In this document: piece after piece, positions 1 to 10,791 of the stretch
How the letters are laid out: every line of letters starts with the position of its first letter
Numbering within the stretch: position 1 is the stretch's first letter
NCBI GenBank assembly: GCA_051453625.1
Contig: JBOZIK010000001.1
Span: 211,027,205-211,091,204, forward strand
Source: Welwitschia mirabilis
Taxonomy: Eukaryota; Gnetophyta; Gnetopsida; Welwitschiales
Direction of reading: 5' to 3'
DNA length: 64,000 nt
Made by a program: the position numbers and the translations under genes
Notes under the pieces: generated by a model
What the model was told of the DNA's origin: nothing
Seen by the model: the letters and a program-made list of their open reading frames with translations, nothing else
Databases searched by the model: none

Positions 1-1134
1 AGTTCAAATTTCTCTTAGAGAGAAGGAAAGCAAACTAGCTCCAAGGTATTGCTAATTTTTCCTAAGCAGTCCTTCACCTCAATGTTGTTCAATTGCCTTT
101 CTGCAAAGCAATAAAAATAATCAAGTGCTTTTGATCCAATTCATGGGGCATAATCTCATCCATCATATAATAAATGGTTAATCCAATTAATACTTTAGTT
201 TTAAATAATAATAGAAAGTAAAAACTTGTAAAGTATTTAAAATCTATGAAACTAAAAGACTAAGTGGTAAAGAGAAATTTACACAACTACAATAAACTTG
301 ATAGTTAAAGAAATTACCTAAGCATTCCAATTATAATTTTAATCATGAATTGAAATCAAAGGTAAATATCTTTTGAATTACAAAAAGGAACAACTCTACA
401 ACAAAGAAAGAAAGAAGCAAGAAGAACTCCTTAGCAATCCTTAAAGACTAGTTCACTCCCCCAAAGAGTTGTCTAGAAAACCATCATAAGTTGATGCTCC
501 AAAGTGCTATAATTCGCTAAGTGAAAGATGATACACTANNNNNNNNNNGGGGTGGTTATAAGCCCTTGGCTTATAGCATTAGGTGGACAATTACATGATT
601 ACATTAGGTAGGACGACTTGTCTTCTCTTCTGTTTAGTGAAGATGCTTATGACAACACCACCACTTAGCTCTGGAGTGTTGCAGCTACTGCCAATCATTA
701 ACTACACCATATTTATTCACTGTAATCCTAATTAGTCCTACTAAATGTCACTCTGTGAATCCTTGTCATCACTGCCATGTGTTAATAAGAATACAATTGT
801 TTTCTAATTGGTATTTGATTAAGCCTATAACTGCATTCTGTCGAATTTTTCATAAAATGTCAGGAACATAAGTTTAAAGGTGTTTTAAGCACACAGATAA
901 GTTGTACCATTAGTCTTAGATGATGATGCCAACATCTTAAACAAATTAATGAAAAAATTAAGGCATGTCCTCTAATTAAGCATAATGCACCTAAAAAAGT
1001 TATGGGAAACAATTAATTTCATAATTAATGTGAAAACGAATAGAAGACATGTTTTTATGATAAAATCAATAATATTAATGTCTTTTATTAAGGTTAATTG
1101 ATCTTTTAACTTAATTGTAATGTTAATTTTTACA
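1..1134 (-). repeat. 3' LTR of the gypsy element (left-truncated by window)
   Basis: Positions 1-1134 align base for base, with scattered differences, to 23600-24739. The shared sequence stops at ...TTTTTACA on both sides (1134 and 24739), which sets the LTR border and matches the TGTA...TACA terminal inverted repeat. Just inside the border the minus strand reads a purine stretch (GGAGATG) that may be the polypurine tract. A 10-N gap lies at 539-548. Confidence 0.82.
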
Positions 1135-1322
1135 TCTTAAAACATCTCCTAACTAGCCTTTTTCTAGTGCCTTAGCAACAAGATAATAAGAAAATGGTTA
1201 ATCATGGAAAAATTATTGAAGTNNNNNNNNNNNNNNNNNNNNNNNNNNNNNNNNNNNNNNNNNNNNNNNNNNNNNNNNNNNNNNNNNNNNNNNNNNNNNN
1301 NNNNNNNNNNNNNNNNNNNNNN

Positions 1323-2012
1323 CTAGAAAGCCATCATAAGTTGATGTTCTAAAGTACTAGAATTCTCTAAGCTAAAGATGATACAATGAAGGGTTCAAGG
1401 CCCTTTTATAGTGAGAGATGGGGAAGAGGGGTGTTTATAATCCCTTGGCTTATAGCGTTAGGTGGACGATTACATGATTACATTAGGTAGGACAACTTGT
1501 CTTCTCTTCTGTTTAGTGAAGATGCTTATGACACCACCACCACTTAGATCTGGAGTGTTGTAGCTACTTCCAACCATTAACTACACCACATTTCTTCACT
1601 ATCATCCTAATTAGTCCTACCAAATGTCACTCTGTGAATCCTCGTCATCATTGCCATGTGTTAATAAGAATACAATTATTTTCTGATTGGAATTTGATTA
1701 AGCCTACAACTGCATTCTGTCTGATTTTCCATAACATGTTAGGAACATAAGTTTAAAGGTGTTTTGAGCACATAGATAAGTTGTGCCAGTAGTATTAGAT
1801 GATGATACCAACATCTTAAACAAATTGACGAAAAAATTAAGGCATGTCCTCTAATTAAGCATAATGCACTTGAAAAAGTTATGGAAAACAGTTAAGTTCA
1901 TAATTAATGTAAAAATAAATAAGAGACACGTTTTTATGATAAAATAAATAATATTAATGTCTTCTATTAAGGTTAATTGATCTTTTAACTTAATTTAATG
2001 TTAATTTTTACA
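1323..2012 (-). repeat. Second partial copy of the gypsy 3' LTR after a gap
   Basis: After the 100-N gap at 1223-1322 the sequence resumes inside the LTR (equivalent to about 472) and repeats it to the same ACA border at 2012, with about 5% differences. The following 2013-2099 also repeats 1135-1222. This is either an unmerged allelic contig or a real partial duplication; the position at a fixed-size gap favours the former. Confidence 0.7.
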
Positions 2013-3566
2013 TCTTAAAACATCTCCTAACTAGTCTTTTTCTAGTGCCTTAGCAACAAGATAATAACAAAATGGTTAATCACGGAAAAATTATCAAAGT
2101 CAAATTCACTTAAGCATGAGAAAAATGCAACTTTAAAAATTTTATGACCAAATTTAAGTGATTAAGGCATCAAAATGAAAATTTTGATGTTAAAAATCAG
2201 ATGTTGTACCCCCAACCAAAACTCGACTTTGTCCTCAAAATTTATGATGAAAACATTAAGTTATTTGAGAACATAGGTGTAGATATATCATGAAGAGTTC
2301 TTTTAGTAAAAACAATGCAAATTAAGCTAAGGANNNNNNNNNNNNNNNNNNNNNNNNNNNNNNNNNNNNNNNNNNNNNNNNNNNNNNNNNNNNNNNNNNN
2401 NNNNNNNNNNNNNNNNNNNNNNNNNNNNNNNNNATCATGGAAAAATTATTGAAGTCAAATTCACTTAAGCATGAGAAAGATGCAACTTCAAAAAGTTTAT
2501 GACCAAATTTAAGCAATTAAGGCATAAAAAATGAAAATTTTGATGTTAAAAATCAGATGTCATACCCCCAACCAAAACTCGACTTTGTCCTTAAAATTTA
2601 TGATGAAAATGACAGATCATGAAGAGTTCTTTTAGTAAAAACAATACAAATTAAGCTAAGGAAAAAGCCAAGCTATTTACAACCAAAAATGTGCTANNNN
2701 NNNNNNNNNNNNNNNNNNNNNNNNNNNNNNNNNNNNNNNNNNNNNNNNNNNNNNNNNNNNNNNNNNAAATGTAGTGACGTGATGCAGAGTAAATGAGATG
2801 AAAAATGTTTAAATGAAGTAAATCCAAAAATGAAGGAATAAATAACTAAACTATCCTAAGTTATCAGTCCTTTATTATATTTTTGTATTTTAGTGGATCA
2901 TGATATCAACTAAGCGAATTCTTAACCAAGTAACTTGTATGAATTTAAGAAATCGATGAAAATCCTAAGTTAAGAGACAACAGTTCACATAAAGCCTTCA
3001 ATTCCCACTTTTTAGTTCCTTTATTTTTCATTTTTGCCTTTGCATATGTCCTCAGTATTGTGCCTTTGAATCACATTGAGCATCCAGTATTACAACGTTT
3101 TCTGCCAATAGAGTTAAGCATGTTGTATTTGTAGAAATCAGTGTTGCATTGTCAGCGAGCATTTATAGCCCCACTGTAGTTAAACATGTTTCAATTACAT
3201 CATTAGAACTACATTGCCAAGAGGCATCCATAGCCTCAATGCAATTAACTAATCCCAACTAAGTGATTTAATGTTATGTGCTTGTGGAGAAGAAATATAT
3301 TATTTTCTTTTCTTCATCTTTCCATAGCCATTTTTATGCACTTTAGGGGTCATTGGCTCATTAGCCTAGTCAAGAAAAATCTTGTTCCCATTAAAGGCTT
3401 TTATTTAAAGAGAAAATGTGAATGTAAATCCCAACTTTTCAACCAAGTTTTACTAAAATCAAAGACCCTAAGTGAATGTGTTCTTTACCAACCTACTAAA
3501 ACCCATAAGTACACTTGATTTTATCCATTACTGAGGTGATAGCATGATCGCTTATTTTAAGGGCCT
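2013..3566. other. 3' internal noncoding part of the gypsy element
   Basis: This lies between integrase and 3' LTR, where Athila-type elements may carry an env-like ORF. I see no such coding region. The sequence 2071-2333 is repeated at 2434-2696 across a 100-N gap, and a further 70-N gap lies at 2697-2766. Confidence 0.6.
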
Positions 3567-4640
3567 TTAACCTAGATCAGTAAGCCTCATAGATTCATAA
3601 GTCACTGCAGTAAGCAGATGATAATGTTTCAGGCAGTGTTCACTAAATTTGAAGACTTGATTATTCTGGGTATTTTTAATTAGAAATACTCCATGTAGCA
3701 AAATCATTTTTATCCAGAAGGGTCCTTTCCACTTAACTACTAGTTTGCCTGAAAAAGGATGTAGGTGTGAGTTATACAACAAGACTAGTTCTCCCTCTTG
3801 AAAAGTTTTTCTAAGGATATGTTGATCTTAGAACTTTATCATCCTATCCTCATTTATTCTCATGTTTTTATAGGTGTTATTTCCAATCTCATCTAGTTTG
3901 TTGAGTTGTATGACCCTATTTTTCTTTGCAACCTCTAAGTATAAGTTCATATTCTTAATTGCTTAGTAAGCCCTGTGCTCAAGTTCCACAATTAAATAAC
4001 ATGTTTTATTGTAAACTAATTGAAAAGGTGATATCTCTAAGGGAATTTTGTAAGTAGTGCAGTATGCCCATATGACATTGTTAANNNNNNNNNNNNNNNN
4101 NNNNNNNNNNNNNNNNNNNNNNNNNNNNNNNNNNNNNNNNNNNNNNNNNNNNNNNNNNNNNNNNNNNNNNNNNNNNNNNNNNNNGTTTGAAAGACCACTT
4201 TTTCATGTTGAGTTTACCACTCTAAAGGATTTTCTTAAGTTTCCTATTCCTAACCTCAACTTGATCACTTATTTGTGGATCGTAAGGTGTTGCAACTTTA
4301 TGTGTAACCTCATATTTAACACGAAAGTTGTTGAATATTTTGTTACCAAAGTGAGTCCCTCCATAGCTGATTAAAACACATGAATAGCCAAAATGAGTTA
4401 AGATGTTTTCTTTAAAGAATCTAACTACCATTTAGCATCATTTATTTGATAAGCACATGCTTCAACTCATTGAGTTACATAGTCAACACAGATAAGGATG
4501 TATTGATGCCTATTTGATGATGGATAAGGGCCTTGAAAATCAATTCTCCATACATCAAAGGGTTCAACAACAAGGATGGGATTTAAAGGCATTATTTATC
4601 TTCATAAAAGACTCCCTAATGTTTGATAGTTATTACAAGA
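3567..4640 (-). pseudogene. gypsy integrase fragment
   Basis: The minus strand encodes a Ty3/gypsy integrase core: FDVWRIDFQGPYPSS near 4540 (first catalytic Asp present), then DAK-VVRFFKENILTHFG and a conserved block at 4222-4431 containing HKVATPYDPQ and QVEVRNRKLK (catalytic Glu present). The second catalytic Asp, normally ISDGGTHF, reads ISYGGTHF, so the DDE triad is broken. The C-terminal part at 3567-3782 carries LYNSHLHPFSGKL and WKGPFWIK, typical of the domain after the core. A stop interrupts the core at about 4470, and gaps (4085-4184 and 4665-5348) remove the C-terminal linker and the zinc-binding N-terminus. The protein would insert element cDNA into the genome; this copy cannot. 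Confidence 0.85.
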
Positions 4641-4664
4641 TTTGTAATAAAGATAGTATTCTTT

Positions 4665-5348
4665 NNNNNNNNNNNNNNNNNNNNNNNNNNNNNNNNNNNN
4701 NNNNNNNNNNNNNNNNNNNNNNNNNNNNNNNNNNNNNNNNNNNNNNNNNNNNNNNNNNNNNNNNNNNNNNNNNNNNNNNNNNNNNNNNNNNNNNNNNNNN
4801 NNNNNNNNNNNNNNNNNNNNNNNNNNNNNNNNNNNNNNNNNNNNNNNNNNNNNNNNNNNNNNNNNNNNNNNNNNNNNNNNNNNNNNNNNNNNNNNNNNNN
4901 NNNNNNNNNNNNNNNNNNNNNNNNNNNNNNNNNNNNNNNNNNNNNNNNNNNNNNNNNNNNNNNNNNNNNNNNNNNNNNNNNNNNNNNNNNNNNNNNNNNN
5001 NNNNNNNNNNNNNNNNNNNNNNNNNNNNNNNNNNNNNNNNNNNNNNNNNNNNNNNNNNNNNNNNNNNNNNNNNNNNNNNNNNNNNNNNNNNNNNNNNNNN
5101 NNNNNNNNNNNNNNNNNNNNNNNNNNNNNNNNNNNNNNNNNNNNNNNNNNNNNNNNNNNNNNNNNNNNNNNNNNNNNNNNNNNNNNNNNNNNNNNNNNNN
5201 NNNNNNNNNNNNNNNNNNNNNNNNNNNNNNNNNNNNNNNNNNNNNNNNNNNNNNNNNNNNNNNNNNNNNNNNNNNNNNNNNNNNNNNNNNNNNNNNNNNN
5301 NNNNNNNNNNNNNNNNNNNNNNNNNNNNNNNNNNNNNNNNNNNNNNNN
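4665..5348. other. 684-N assembly gap inside the gypsy pol region
   Basis: By position this gap should contain the integrase zinc finger and the end of the RNase H region. Nothing can be read here. Confidence 0.95.
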
Positions 5349-6835
5349 CGTTAATGATCTAGTGGAAAGGAATAGTTTTAAAGACTAAGTAATTGGCACT
5401 AGCTACAAACCAAGGTGCTTTTTTGATTGAAAAGAGATGTTCATCCAGAAAAGTGTTGTCAATGGGTAAATATATTTGCATATTATTTGGAGATATTTGC
5501 AAAATATGATTTGCGATGACATTATTAAAGCCTTTTTCATCCTTAATCTCTAAATCAAATTCTTAAATGAAAAGGATCCATCTAATTAGTTGTGGTTTCA
5601 AANNNNNNNNNNNNNNNNNNNNNNNNNNNNNNNNNNNNNNNNNNNNNNNNNNNNNNNNNNNNNNNNNNNNNNNNNNNNNNNNNNNNNNNNNNNNNNNNNN
5701 NNCTTAGTCTAAGAAGCATTTTAAAAGGTAGGGGATATCTCAAAAAAATATTTGACTTGTCTTAGGAATCTCTTTTTATTGTTGATGATCTAGTGGAAAG
5801 GAATAGTTTTGGAGACTAAGTAATTGGTAATAGCTAAAAACCAAGGTGCTTTTTTGATTGAAAAGAGATGTTCATCTAGAAAAGTATTGTCAATGGGTAA
5901 AGATGTTTGCATATTATTTGGAGATATGTGTAAAATATGATTCACGATAACATTATTAAAGCCTTTCTCATTTTTAATCTCTAAATCAAATTCTTAAATG
6001 AGAAGGATCCATCTAATTAGTTGTGGTTTCAAATCCTTTTTGGTAAAAAGATATATAAGGGTTAAGTGATTAATGTAAATAACTTCCTTATATCCTAAAA
6101 TGTATTGCCTACATTTTTCAAAGATAAAGACAATGGCCAAAGACTCTTTCTTTGTAATAGTGTAATTCATTTAAGTGTCATTAAAGTTTTATTAGTGTAC
6201 TGAATCACAATTGGATTTTTATTAATCCTTTGTCCTAGTATATCTCCTACTATGAAGTTATTTATGTCACGCATAAGCTCAAAAGGTAACTTCCAATTAG
6301 TTGGTTAGGTAATGGGTGTAAAAGTTAGTTTTTCCTTGAGTTGCTCAAATGTATTTTAATACTCTAGAGTTTGATCGAAAGAGGCATCCTTGCTTAGAAT
6401 ATCATATAAAGGCTTAAAAATTTTGCTAAAATCCTTAATGAATTTCATATAATATCCTGCATTCCTTAAGAATGATCTGATATATTTTTTATTTTTGAGG
6501 GGTTGGACCCAAGAACGATCTAATATATTTTTGTTTTTGAGGGGTTAGCATGTGTATAATTAAGAAGACCTCAGCCAGATCTACCTGAATTCCTTCCTTA
6601 CAGATGACACGTCTTAAAACTATGCCTTGATTAACCATAAAATGGCACTTTTTTCTAGTTGAGTCCAAGGCATTTTTTAGTACATCTATTAAGGATCAAG
6701 TTTAAGTTGTCCAAACAATGGTTAAATGAGATTCCATAGACCGAGAAGTCATCTATGAATATTTTGATACCTAAATCTATTTAGTCAAAGAAAATTCCAA
6801 TCATAAAATGTTGGAAAGTGACAAGTAAGGTACTA
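5349..6835 (-). pseudogene. gypsy reverse transcriptase C-terminal half and RNase H
   Basis: Read on the minus strand from 6835 down: VTFQHFMIGIFFD, then the polymerase dyad in FIDDFSVYG (about 6733-6761, intact), KCHFMVNQGIVL (about 6610-6650), IRSFLG, and the RT/RNase H connection KDFSKIFKPLYDILSKD. The RNase H part follows with KESLAIVF, INHLTLIYLFTKKDLKP and IRWILLI, ending with PWFLAITNYLV. Several stops occur between these blocks. The stretch 5358-5602 is repeated at 5783-6032 across a 100-N gap (5603-5702). The upstream half of the same RT lies at 17237-17944, beyond the nested element. No longer functional. Confidence 0.87.
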
Positions 6836-6847
6836 NNNNNNNNNNNN

Positions 6848-8452
6848 TGATACCAAAATGTAATATATGAAATTTTATGCTAAATATCCTCCTAGATTAT
6901 GTCTTAGTTCTTCAAGAAAACGAGAAGCAAATGAGTTTCTACTTTCAAAACTTTCAAATTAGATACTAAGGAAATTATCTACTACAATTGATAATAACAA
7001 TTTATGATCAAATTCAAAGCATAGAAATATCATAATTCATAAACATAACTCTCGCACTACAAATAATTAAACATTCAAAATCTTTTAAGAGAGAAAAGAT
7101 AATTATACAAGTATGTACATACCCTTGAAAGTAAATCTGAGTACAAATCTCTGTTTACAAAATTAATACAAATTACTTAGGACATCCAAGGTCCTTTAAT
7201 TACATGCATCTAAACAAGAAGTAGGAAAATCGCTCTCAAGTCAAATTGTATCAGCTAGCCAATCAAAGGCATTCTTTGCAGTAGTTCCTACACATGCAAG
7301 CATCATGTGAGAACTGTAACCTTCATAGTTTCCAGTATCGTCCATGGCAAGGTTTAAGTGAGTGGGATAGGTTTTCCAAAGACAAGATAGGATTTTCAAG
7401 TAAATAAAATGTGATCAAGACCTCAAAAAAATCACAGAAATCTAGATGCACACATATTTAGAGAAGGTCAATTTACTCCCTTTACTCTCTGTAATTTACT
7501 GTAATTCAAGTTAATANNNNNNNNNNCCAACATTTATCAAATACAAATCAACAAAGGGTCACAAAGCTTAACTCAAATGAGATGAAAGAATCCTAAGTAA
7601 TTTATAATGCATGGTGTTCAAATTATAAATAGAACTTACAAGCTTCAATTAAAATGTGAGATATCAAATAAGGCTTTTGAGAATGCAAGCATTTTAAAAT
7701 AGAAAGGAAATACAAGAAAATAGTGATTTAAAAATCAAATAAGAAATAAAATAAACCAAAAACCATACCCAAAATTAAGATAAAGATTGAAAACTTCTAA
7801 AGATATAAGGCTCCAAAGGCTTCTAAGCTCCAAGTCAAATTCACCAAGATTTGATAGAAAAGGATTTTTCAAGATATGAAATAAGAGAAGAAGAAGGTCC
7901 TATTTGTAGCGGAGGATAAATAATGTGAAGAGATACCATTGTAAAAGAGAGTGATAAAGGTGATGGAAGTGGTAACAATGGTAGAAGTGATGGAAGTGGT
8001 GGAGGTAATGGAAGTGGTAGAAGCGGTGATGGTGGTGCAAGTGATGGAAATCACCTTGCCAAGCCACTAGGTGCATTTATCATAATAAATAATATATTTA
8101 ATAAAATACAGAGTTAACATGTACCACCTCAAATATATATTTTCCATGTTAATAAAAGATAGAATAACAGTTACACAAAGAAATAAATATTAATGCAACC
8201 ACTAACATAACCACTACTTTATCCACTATCATGATCACTAACATGACCTCTAATGATCATAAAGAATTTATTCTAGGGATATTATTACAAATTAAAAGGA
8301 ATAAAAAATTGTAGCATAAAAATATAACTATATCTCAATTTCAAGAAAAATATGTATAATAACTAAATTAACTTAAGGATCATATACCAACAAAAATTAT
8401 TTAAATTAAATTTTTAGGCTAAGTCTTGAACCTTAAAAGTGTGGATGTGATA
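6848..8452 (-). repeat. Left (3') LTR of the nested element
   Basis: Paired with 15098-17236 over its whole length, including the shared Gly/Ser-codon-like tract (7951-8046) and the motif TTTACTCCCTTTACTCTCT. The terminal dinucleotide has decayed from CA to TA at 8452. A 12-N gap (6836-6847) hides the outer junction and a 10-N gap lies at 7517-7526. Confidence 0.8.
7951..8046 (+). repeat. GGT/GAT-rich trinucleotide-like repeat in the LTR
   Basis: Imperfect codon-sized units of GGT, GGA, AGT and GAT (GTGATGGAAGTGGTAACAAT type) run for about 95 bp. A shorter version occupies the same place in the other LTR at about 16749-16819, so the array has changed length since insertion. Confidence 0.7.
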
Positions 8453-10564
8453 TTATTCCACCTCTTAAGAGGTTTTGTTCTTGAAATTNNNNNNNNNNNN
8501 NNNNNNNNNNNNNNNNNNNNNNNNNNNNNNNNNNNNNNNNNNNNNNNNNNNNNNNNNNNNNNNNNNNNNNNNNNNNNNNNNNNNNNNNTTCCACCTCTTA
8601 AGAGGTTTTGTCCTTGAAACTTGGGTTATAATACATTTGTTTTATATTCTCAAGTAGCTTCTCTTTCTACCTCTCCTAATCATTGTACTTACAAAGTTGA
8701 ATTTATCTCCCTTCAATGCCATATAAGTTGTTGAATAAGTTTGAATGTTGTCTACAAGCTTACTAATCAAAGATATTGATCATCATGATAACACTAATCA
8801 TCTGTTGTTTCTGAAACGATCAAGGCTCTAGGAATTCTCTTCTTCCTCTACTCTTCACCTTAACTTCATGGCATATGCTATCTAAAGGTTGTATTATGTA
8901 AAAATTCTTTTTCTATTCGTGAACTTTCAATCTTCACCATTTCCTAAGGTCATAATGCTTACTTGATTATAGAAAACGTTTTAAATTGTATATCTTTCAT
9001 GAAAGGCTAGGTAAGAACCACATAGTTGCTTTTGCAAAGAATTTCTAAGAACACAATTGAGCATACTTACAGATGATTGAAAATCATTTAATTTCATAAG
9101 CCAAAATATTTTAACAACCTTCTACTTCGATCAAAATAAAAATAAGCTTAGACTATAAAATCAAGTATTGCAATAAAATAATTTGTTAATCCAAATTGTG
9201 ACACTCACTTCTAAAGTTATTATGTAGAAATTCCTCAAGCTCATATATCGTAAGTCTCTTTCACTCTACACTTTTTTGTTGTGTGCTTCTTTTAATAACA
9301 CTTTTGTTTGTATAATCTTATATGAGTTTCCACTTCAAAGTTTAATATGTACTTAACAAGTCTAAGATAAAATGTGTCATATGCAAAGAAAGCTTACTGA
9401 CATATCTCTCTACTTTGATAAAGGAAAAATGATAAAACAAGTGCTAAGTAACGTGAAATGAGTGGATCTTTAAATTTGTTGTGAAAATAACTACATAATA
9501 TAACATAGAGATCTAGGTTTCCAAAATAATTATGCCTTGTAAGGAATCTAGAAACTTCACAAGTTTCTCTAAAACATAATTGGAAAGAATTATTTTATTT
9601 CTTTACACTATGCTTCATTCTTAGATATAAGCAATGAAAGATGTTAAGCTTACATGAGCCAAATTTTTCAAACAAATACAAGATAACTTATTTAAAGATT
9701 GAAATAAAGAAAAGTCTTAAGCTTCTAGAACAAAGTCTATAAGAAATAAAACTTTGTTCTTTTTTATTTCTAGAATAGTGAAGATTAATTAATGTAGACA
9801 AATTTAATGTGCTAAAAGGATCTTGATAAAAGTGAGTTGTAAAGGTTTTATACACTGATTAATTATCTATGTTGTTTAAGTCAAAATGATGTGAGGAGAT
9901 TCTATAATCACTAAAATAAAAAGGATAATTAGTTATTTATTCCTCTTAGCTTGTTAAAAGAAGAATTAATGAGTATAATACTAAATAAGATAGGCTAATA
10001 GAAAATGGATGGTTCACAAGCCACATGGAATGTATAACATGATCATCATAGTTCATATGTGAATCGTAACATAAGCATCCTTTGCATTAATATTAATTAA
10101 GAGTAGTGGCCCATATGCTACCCATTTAGGATGGATAGCCTTCTATGGTTCTGCCTATAGTCATGTGCGGAAATATATTACCATACATCATCAAATCACA
10201 TCTACTAGATAAGCAAGCATGCATCCATCTCTAAAACACTAGAATTCATGGTTATGTGATAGGTGACTCATCGAGATGACAAAACCCAAACCTATTATTG
10301 TAAATTCAATAAATTGATGATATGGTCACAAGCATCAAAGATCCCTATGCTTGCTTATCCAGAAAAGTGTCGTCGATAGTACTTCATGCTATACCATGTA
10401 AGTATGTTCACTAAAAATCATTTAAATTGATGTCTGTGATAGTTAAAACTTGCAAAACTATTTGGCTACATTAATTACTATTAGTAGCTCAGGGTTCATA
10501 TTATGCCTCTTTATTTAATATATCGATTTGAAATATTTATATGTAAAATTTATTAAAACTTCTG
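8453..10564. other. Interior of the nested element, left part; no gene recognised
   Basis: Directly inside the LTR is TTCCACCTCTTAAGAGG, containing the palindrome CCTCTTAAGAGG. It is repeated on both sides of the 100-N gap at 8489-8588. The rest is AT-rich with no conserved coding motif in six frames. Confidence 0.55.
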
Positions 10565-10791
10565 ATGTTTTATTGCCATTCTAGTGAAATAGCAGCTCAT
10601 TTTTCTCCATGTGGTTGTTTCTTAGCTGCATGTGTTGCATGTCTACTTTTACAACAAAAATCAGATGGCGCTTTGTATTCAAATATCAATCATGACACTT
10701 TAGGCTTAGCAACTTCTCTAACAAGGCATTCAATACCTATTCAATAAGTTGTACATGAACTTTGCATCTATTATTTTGAAGAGGAAATGTA
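10565..10791 (+). pseudogene. Captured exon fragment of a plant AMBRA1-like WD40 gene
   Basis: Translation gives SSEIAAHFSPCGCFLAACVA followed by CLL, then a stretch ending LATSLTRHSIPIQ. After a stop at 10745 another frame gives VHELCIYYFEE. From memory of the family, plant AMBRA1-like transducin/WD40 proteins carry AHFSPCGRFLAACVACVLP, then (A/S)TSPTRHPISAHQ and VMYELRIYSLEE, in this same order and spacing. The sequence just before (pyrimidine-rich, ending TTCTAG at 10577) looks like an intron 3' end, which suggests genomic DNA rather than cDNA was captured. The fragment lies inside the nested LTR element and is antisense to it. It has a stop and a frame change, so it is a non-functional relic. 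The AMBRA1-like identity is from recall, not a search. Confidence 0.65.

Noticed and set aside
1323-2012. A separate solo LTR or second gypsy insertion at the left edge
   Set aside because: The copy begins exactly at a 100-N gap and continues into the same internal sequence, as expected for an unmerged contig end.
4514-5362. Long ORFs across N stretches (also 15497-16261, 38530-39085, 56954-57788)
   Set aside because: They are open only because N bases cannot produce stop codons.
7869-8054. Thr/Ser-rich ORF (ITSTTSITST type) as a secreted mucin-like protein
   Set aside because: It is the antisense reading of the GGT/GAT repeat in the nested element's LTR.
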